From NCBI GenBank assembly GCA_019787685.1, contig JAHNUO010000008.1, forward strand, positions 62,001 through 126,000: a stretch of 64,000 nucleotides of DNA, read 5' to 3'. The stretch is from Chiua virens. Taxonomy: Eukaryota; Basidiomycota; Agaricomycetes; Boletales; Boletaceae. Within the stretch, counting starts at the first letter, position 1; every line of letters starts with the position of its first letter. Positions 57,741 through 64,000 of this stretch are shown here, one piece after another. A program made the position numbers and the translations under genes. Below the pieces are notes generated by a model. The model was not told the DNA's origin. It made no database searches and saw only the letters and a list, made by a program, of their open reading frames with translations.

Positions 57741-60700
57741 ATGGTCAACGATACCAAGGCAAAAAAGCCAGAGATGTCTTTTTCGCGGGTACAAGTCAAT
57801 ATTAACCTGGATACTGATTCTGATTCGGAATCTGAGTCGAACACTCCGAGGACGCCCGCTGATGAAGGCAGAGAATTTTTCTTGGGCCAGCGATCTGTAG
57901 GCGAACATCCGATCCGTGTGTACGAACTTAGACTCGATCCTGACGGTGGACCCAACAAACAACGATCAGCGAGTTGACCAGATCTTTCATTCAGAGTAAC
58001 TACTTACTTGCGAATACACAGTATACCCGTCTCCCGCCTGCCTACCTCCCTTATATTTTACGCATCTCCTTGGATGCGGGAACGCCAGCCTCGAAAAACG
58101 GCGTGTTTAGAACAAACTTCCCATTGGATGGTGGCCAGTTCGAGCGGGACATGTTCGCGGATCGAAAGTGAGCGTGCTTATTTGACTGGTGATGATTGGC
58201 TTACCTGATTTGTGCATTCAGGCTTCCTGTCGACTTCTCCAAGCCCATCCAAGTTGATCTCCCCATATCTCATGCTGGCGCCTTCGTCTTTTGGGTCGAA
58301 TACGATGGAGAGCTGCCCGATCAACGTATCAAGGGCAGGGAAGGTTACTTCAATGTCGACCCAATCATCCGCGTCCCTGCTCGTTCACCCATTCTCTCCC
58401 GTGATTCTAAATCGCTCTTGCCATTTGAAGGAGGGGCAAAAATTTTACCGGAATACGTAAATCTGCCTCTTGATGGAATCGCGATGTTGACAGTCATATC
58501 AAAATGGATGGGCCCCATCTCACAATGGAGGAAGCACTTTCAAGAAGCTAGTGAGCGTGGGTATACCATGTTGCATTGGACTCCTCTACAGGTGCGCGGC
58601 GCTAGTGATAGCCCGTATTCTCTCAAGGATCAGATGAACTACGACCTTCGCGTTTTCGATACCCCTGTCGAGCCTTTGGTCGCTACTTCTCGTATAGAAG
58701 ACACTCTCCGCGTGGCCAAGGAGGAATATGGTCTCTTGAGTCTAACGGATGTGGTGCTTAACCATACTGCCTACGACAGCGAGTGGCTTGTTCATCATCC
58801 TGAAGCCGGCAAGTTGCCAGTTAAAAGAATCATTTCGTTGTTCTCATCCAAATCATAGGTTATAGCCCCTTCAACACTCCTCACTTAACTCCTGCTCTTG
58901 AACTTGACGATGCAATCATCGAGTTGTCGGCTTCATTACAAGGCAACGAAATACCTGCGCGTGTTACTTCTCAGAAAGACATAGACACGCTGATGGCTGC
59001 TTTGGAAGACCATCTGAAGACCAAGGAGCTCTGGCAGTTTTATGTCCTAGACGTGCAAGAGGAAACGGCCGCTATCCTCAGTGCTTTGTCGTCCAATTCG
59101 ATTGTCCCGTGGAACGGCGAAGACATCAAGGACAAATCCGCACGCGCGATTGCAGACATTGTACGATCATCTGGTGTGATCCGTAGTTTGGGCGCACTCT
59201 CTTCGCGGTACTGCGTGCATGTCGACGGTGATGTAGCGGCTGGGATCATGAAAGCTGCTTTTGAGCACGATACAAATGACGATCAAATGCTGGCTGAATG
59301 TTGGCAACAGGTGGTTGGTGTCTTGAACGTGCCCCTCTATGCCGAGTGGACAGAAGATACCCGAATCGCATTGGACTCAATTAGAAATAGAGTGAAGTAC
59401 CTCCGACTCGACTCTAACGGACCTAAACTTGGAGAAATTTCTAAAGAGTGCGTCTTTCTTCCCTCACGACGTGCCAGCTGACACGGTCTTGGTTACTAGT
59501 TCGCCCCTTGTAGAACCCTACTTCACACGCTTGCCGGGGTTTGAGTCAAACCCTTCTTTATATGCTGTTGCGAACAATGGTTGGATATGGAATGCTAATC
59601 CTTTGGTAAACTTTGCGCTCCCACCTTCCAAGGCGTACTTGCGCCGCGAAGTCATTGCCTGGGCCGATTGTGTGAAGCTTCGATATGGATCTGGCCCTTC
59701 GGATAATCCCCAGTTATGGAAACAGATGGCGTCCTATGTCACCTCTCTCGCTAAAACGTTCGAGGGATTCCGTATGGACAATTGTCATTCGACTCCTTTG
59801 CATGTCGGGACCGCCCTGCTCGATGCCGCGCGCAAGGTGAACCCGGATCTTTATATCTGCGCGGAGCTCTTTACTGGGAGCGAAGAGACGGATTTACTGT
59901 TCGTGAGGAAGCTGGGAATCAATAGCTTGGTCAGAGAAGCCGGGAATGCGTGGGATCCAAAGGAACTTTCGAGGATCATGTATCGGTATGGATTAGGGAA
60001 ACCGATAGGTATGTACCTGATTTTTAATCGAGCTCGCATTAACATTTTGCTTCCCTGTTCCCCTCTAGGATCAATGGATGAGGCATGCACGACAAGTTTG
60101 CAAGAACTTGCACCGCCATTTGGCACAGGACCCACTCGTCCTTGTACCGTCACTCGTCTTCTCGGATCAATTCCGCACGCAATCGTGTATGACCTAACCC
60201 ACGACAACGAGTCTTATCTTGACAAGTTCACCGCCGAGCACGCACTCTCTGTCGCAGGATTAGTCACGTTTGGATACTGTGCTGTGGCTTCCGTCAAAGG
60301 ATTCGATGATCTATATCCCAAGCTCCTGAATTTGGTTCAGGAGAAAAGATTGTACGAAATTACAGGTCTCGATGAGGGATCTGGCATTGGGAGAGCAAAG
60401 AGGATATTAAATGGGTTGAGGCGAGAGATGATACTTGGGGGATACGAAGAGAGCCACGTGTTTCAAGACGGCGATGTAAGTACCCAGCGTGCGTTTTCAC
60501 CTATGCACAGAGCTGATAATTTCATCTTTGTCAAAGTATATTACTATCCACAGGGTTCACCCCCAAACGCAAAAAGGATACTTGGTCGTTGTTCATACTG
60601 CGTTTACCAAACGTGCGAAAGAACGAGGTTGGGGTGAGTAGTCTATCTTCGATCTCACATTTGACGAGTTAAAAATGGATTGCGATAGTGAAACCGATTG

Positions 60701-63213
60701 AACTTAATCGAACACGAGCTAAATTTATTTGTGGCTTCGCTATCGATTTTCTGTCATATGAAGCCCCTCGAGAAACTGATACGATTAGGGGTCTACCCAG
60801 CAGACTCGTCGACTTAGCCGGAGTTCCAGTCATCCAGAAATCAAGTTCTGGAAGCCGCGTTTGTTCCATCGTCGTTCCCGAGTTCTTCCCCCCTGGCAGT
60901 ATCATGATTTTCGAAGTAGAAGCTGAACAGGCTGATCCTGCGCTCGACACGTTCTGTGCTGACGCTGACACTGCTGCGGCTGTTTTCTCCACCCTTAATC
61001 TAGTAGATCTCAACGTCATACTCTATCGTGCAGATGCAGAAGAACGAGACGCAACCGATGGCGAATTTGGCGTGTATGAGGTTCCTGGTTCAGGTCGGTT
61101 GACGTATTGCGGGTTGGAGGGATGGATGGGACCATTGCAGGCAATTATGGCCACCAATGATCTAGGTCATCCATTGTGCGAAAACCTGAGGCAAGGGACA
61201 TGGGCTTTGGATTATATTATCGAGAGGCTATTTTAGTAAGTTCATGCCTTCGTTATCGGTCAGTACTGATTGGTCGCAAGCAGTCAAATCGACAAATTCC
61301 CGGATCTAGTTGCTCCGGCTCAATGGCTGCAAGAAAGGTTCGAAAGAATCAAAGGCAACTTGCCACCTTATCTACGGCCCAAGTTCTTCGCCATTGCCAT
61401 CTACACGGCCTACAGGGCAGCCCGAAGTGCTTCTCTGGAGCAGTGCTCCGAATTCGTAATCACCGGACACGAATTCACGCAAAATCTCGCTCTCTGTGCT
61501 GTGCAAATGCATGGAACGGTCCAATCGGCGTCATTGGACCCTAGCGAAGCTACCCCCTCTCTCGCCGCCGGATTACCTCATTTCAGCACTGGATGGGCAA
61601 GGTGTTGGGGCAGGGATGTGTTCATCTCACTCAGGGGGCTTTTCTTGACTACAGGCAACTATGAGGGGGCGAGGAGGCACATTTTAGCATTCGCCTCGAC
61701 GCTCAAGCACGGTCTCATTCCGAACTTGTTAGATTCGGTGAGAAATCCCCGGTATGTCATGGTTTCCCATACGTTCTTCGTGAAGTAACTGACAACAATT
61801 TATGTACTAGGTACAACTCACGCGACTCGCCTTGGTGGATGTTACAAAATATTCAAGACTATGTCAACATGGCTCCCAATGGTATCTCCATTCTCTCGGA
61901 GACAGTTCGTCGTCGTTTTCCCACAGACGATAGTTGGGTAGCATGGGACGATCCCCGCGCTTATGCCTACACCAGCACACTCGCCGAGATTATCCAAGAG
62001 ATTCTTCAGCGGCATTCATCAGGGATATCATTCCGCGAACACAACGCAGGTCCAAACCTCGATATGCAAATGAAGGATGCAGGATTTAACATTGACATCT
62101 ACGTCGATTGGGAGACAGGATTTATCTTTGGAGGGAACGAATATAATTGTGGAACGTGGATGGACAAAATGGGGGAGAGTGAGAAAGCCGGGACAAAAGG
62201 TGTCCCTGGGACTCCGAGGGATGGTGCTCCGGTCGAGATTGTGGGATTAGTGAAGAGCACATTACGATGGCTGGATGGGCTTGCGAGGAAAGGAAAGTTC
62301 CCCTTTGAAGGCGTTATTGCTTCGGGTGAGTGGTTAACCCGTCGTGGTGTTAGGCGGAGTTGATCAACTCGCAAATCAGTTGATGGCAGTGACAAGCTCG
62401 TTACATACGGCGAGTGGAACGACCTTATTCAGAGGTCGTTTGAGCACCATTTTTACGTTCCATTGGGTAATGAATTGGGTGGTTGTATTACACTATCATG
62501 CTAATCTATGTCACAGATCCTATGGATGACTCGAAGCATGCGGTTGACACGAAACTCGTCAATCGCCGAGGGATCTACAAGGATGTTTACGGATCTGGGC
62601 CAGGACGTGAATGGTCTGACTATCAATTCAGACCCAACTTCCCGATCGCGATGACAGTCGCTCCTGAACTATTTGACGAGGCACATGCACTCCAGGCGCT
62701 CCAGCTCGCTGACCAGTTCTTACGAGGACCATTGGGAATGAGGACACTGGATCCAAGTGACATGCAGTATCATCCATACTACGATAATTCGAACGATTCA
62801 GACGACAAGGCTGTTGCCAAGGGGCGGAATTATCACAACGTGGGTGCATCGTTTCTACACGTTCACAGCGGCTGAGAAGCACAATTAGGGCCCGGAATGG
62901 GGATGGCCGCTTGGATACTTCCTAAGAGCTTATCTTCACTTTGACACGCGGTTCGGCGCAGGAAAAAATGTATGTCGCAGGCTCGTGCCTTTGATATGTG
63001 GGTCTGACATACTTTTAGGATCCGCTGCAAACACTACATTATCTCCATCAAACTCTGCTCGAGCCGCGGCATTACATCCAAAGTGATCCCTGGGCTGGTC
63101 TTCCAGAGTTGACTAACGAAGACGGTGCGTACTGCAAGGACTCTTGTAATACACAAGCATGGAGTGCGAGTACGTTGTTGGACGTTCTGGAAGAAGTAAG
63201 GAAGTTTTCATAG
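57741..63213 (+). CDS. GDB1: Glycogen debranching enzyme (4-alpha-glucanotransferase / amylo-1,6-glucosidase)
   Basis: Bifunctional cytosolic enzyme that removes glycogen branches. Start [14 protein letters not shown] at 57741. N-terminal domain: [20 protein letters not shown]. Transferase (GH13-type) half: [40 protein letters not shown], the nucleophile motif [17 protein letters not shown] (about 59760) and the acid/base motif [16 protein letters not shown] (about 59850). Glucosidase (GH133-type) half: [20 protein letters not shown] (about 61590), [66 protein letters not shown] exon, [16 protein letters not shown]. Ends [20 protein letters not shown] with stop at 63211-63213. About 1,500 residues over many exons, as expected for the family. 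Confidence 0.93.
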
Positions 63214-63443
63214 ACGACGGTGTACGTATTTAGACGTGCAATGTGTCGACGGAGATGAGTTGAGCAGGTCTTCGTTTACGTCGAGCACGGTGGGCAGGGT
63301 TTGAGTGTGTGGTGTTATTTGTATTGGCCGCTGAAGAAGAGCGGTCGTTGAAGACGCTGTGATTGCCGACTTTTCATAGCTGATTCTCTTGAACTCCTCC
63401 GCTTATTGGAGGCGGAAAAACAAAAAAACTTGGACAATTTTCT
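63214..63443. promoter_or_regulatory. Gap before PAT1
   Basis: 230 bases between the debranching-enzyme stop and the PAT1 start. No clear box recognised. Confidence 0.3.
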
Positions 63444-64000
63444 ATGTCTTTCTTTGGTTTCGAGACCAGCAATCTAGAACAGGACAAGAAGAAATTCTTG
63501 GAAGGCGGCCTACACGAATCAGAGGACCTCGCGGTCTACACTTGGGGTGAAGAGAGCTACGACGGCCTTGGCGATGCCCTCCAAGAGGGTGGCGATGAGT
63601 TGAATGACCAGACGTTTGGTGGTACTGGCGTCGTCGGTCAGTCTCATCCACGATTCAGATCTGATCACATTAACCGACATTCCGCCACTCATTCGCAACA
63701 TCCACCATCGCAGGCAAAGACTTCGATTTTTCGAGTCAGACATTCCCAGATCACATTGAGGTAAGACATGATCGCCACCCAACGCCCCAAGAATCTCTGA
63801 GGGAGCGCACCCCTGCCCAAGACCGTGGTACGCCTGCGAAGTTCTCTGACCGGGGTAAGTCACCTGCTCTTTTGAATCGACGTAGGCATGTTCCCGGTAC
63901 TTATCGGCTGTCTTTTTCCTTTGCTCGACGTAGGCATTTCCCCAACACCAACCAACCCTGGGCTTCACTCTCTCGAGTCGATCTGGGATGACAAATCGCC
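63444..64000 (+). CDS. PAT1: Pat1-like mRNA decapping activator (3' partial)
   Basis: P-body protein that links deadenylation to decapping. Start MSFFGFETSNLEQDKKKFLE. Exon 1 continues EDLAVYTWGEESYDGLGDAL and GGDELNDQTFGG; an intron near 63634-63714 leads to GKDFDFSSQTFPDHIE, and later GLHSLESIWDD at the window end. MSFFGF, LNDETFG-type and (G)xDFDF are the marks of the Pat1 N-terminus, which in yeast binds the helicase Dhh1. The conserved middle and C-terminal domains lie beyond 64000. Splicing between 63760 and 63935 is not settled. Confidence 0.85.

Overview
This is a stretch of a fungal nuclear genome, almost certainly an agaricomycete basidiomycete. Genes sit on both strands, are packed closely and are cut by many short introns (about 40-70 bases, GT/AG). 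The content includes a C2-NACHT-WD40 NLR-like gene, a DUF6533 membrane protein, a membrane-anchored WD40 protein and a PARP behind Cys-rich zinc modules. This mix resembles Rhizoctonia/Ceratobasidium (Cantharellales), but that placement is inference. Gene limits were worked out by hand-splicing conserved exons; first exons are the least certain parts.

Layout. 1-6187: two tandem secreted S28 serine peptidases, the first cut by the window edge. 6339-9752 (-): VPS9-domain Rab5 exchange factor, with a start codon only 30 bases from an unknown gene at 9783 (+). 11096-11669 (+): short protein with the Bud6/AIP3 N-terminal domain. 11896-12471 (-): RidA. 13280-18579 (+): large NLR-like STAND receptor with 14 exactly in-register 129-bp WD40 repeats. 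19062-20854 (-): KAT14-like acetyltransferase. 21171-22052 (+): ICMT-like methyltransferase. 22380-about 23650 (-): DUF6533-like membrane protein. 24630-25393 (-): TMEM97/EXPERA protein. 26744-28523 (-): mitochondrial ribosomal mS29/DAP3. 28641-31030 (+): kinesin-14. 31261-33667 (-): AP endonuclease Apn2. 34855-39060 (+): membrane plus WD40 protein. 39340-40228 (-): Bud20 zinc finger.

40483-44974 is the most interesting block. It holds a zinc-module protein without a catalytic domain (-), a PARP with the same zinc modules plus a catalytic domain (-), and, diverging from it, a NADAR-domain gene (+). PARPs attach ADP-ribose and NADAR proteins are linked to ADP-ribose removal, so this may be a small ADP-ribosylation write/erase locus.

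The rest is mostly housekeeping: TFIIIC 90-kDa-type subunit (45162-48185, -), Erv1 sulfhydryl oxidase (48371-48943, +), the tiny gamma-tubulin partner MZT1 (50421-50747, +), Zds1-like protein (51213-53948, +), flavin monooxygenase (55124-57501, +), glycogen debranching enzyme (57741-63213, +) and the 5' part of the decapping activator Pat1 (63444-end, +). No rRNA, tRNA, CRISPR or intact transposon was recognised.
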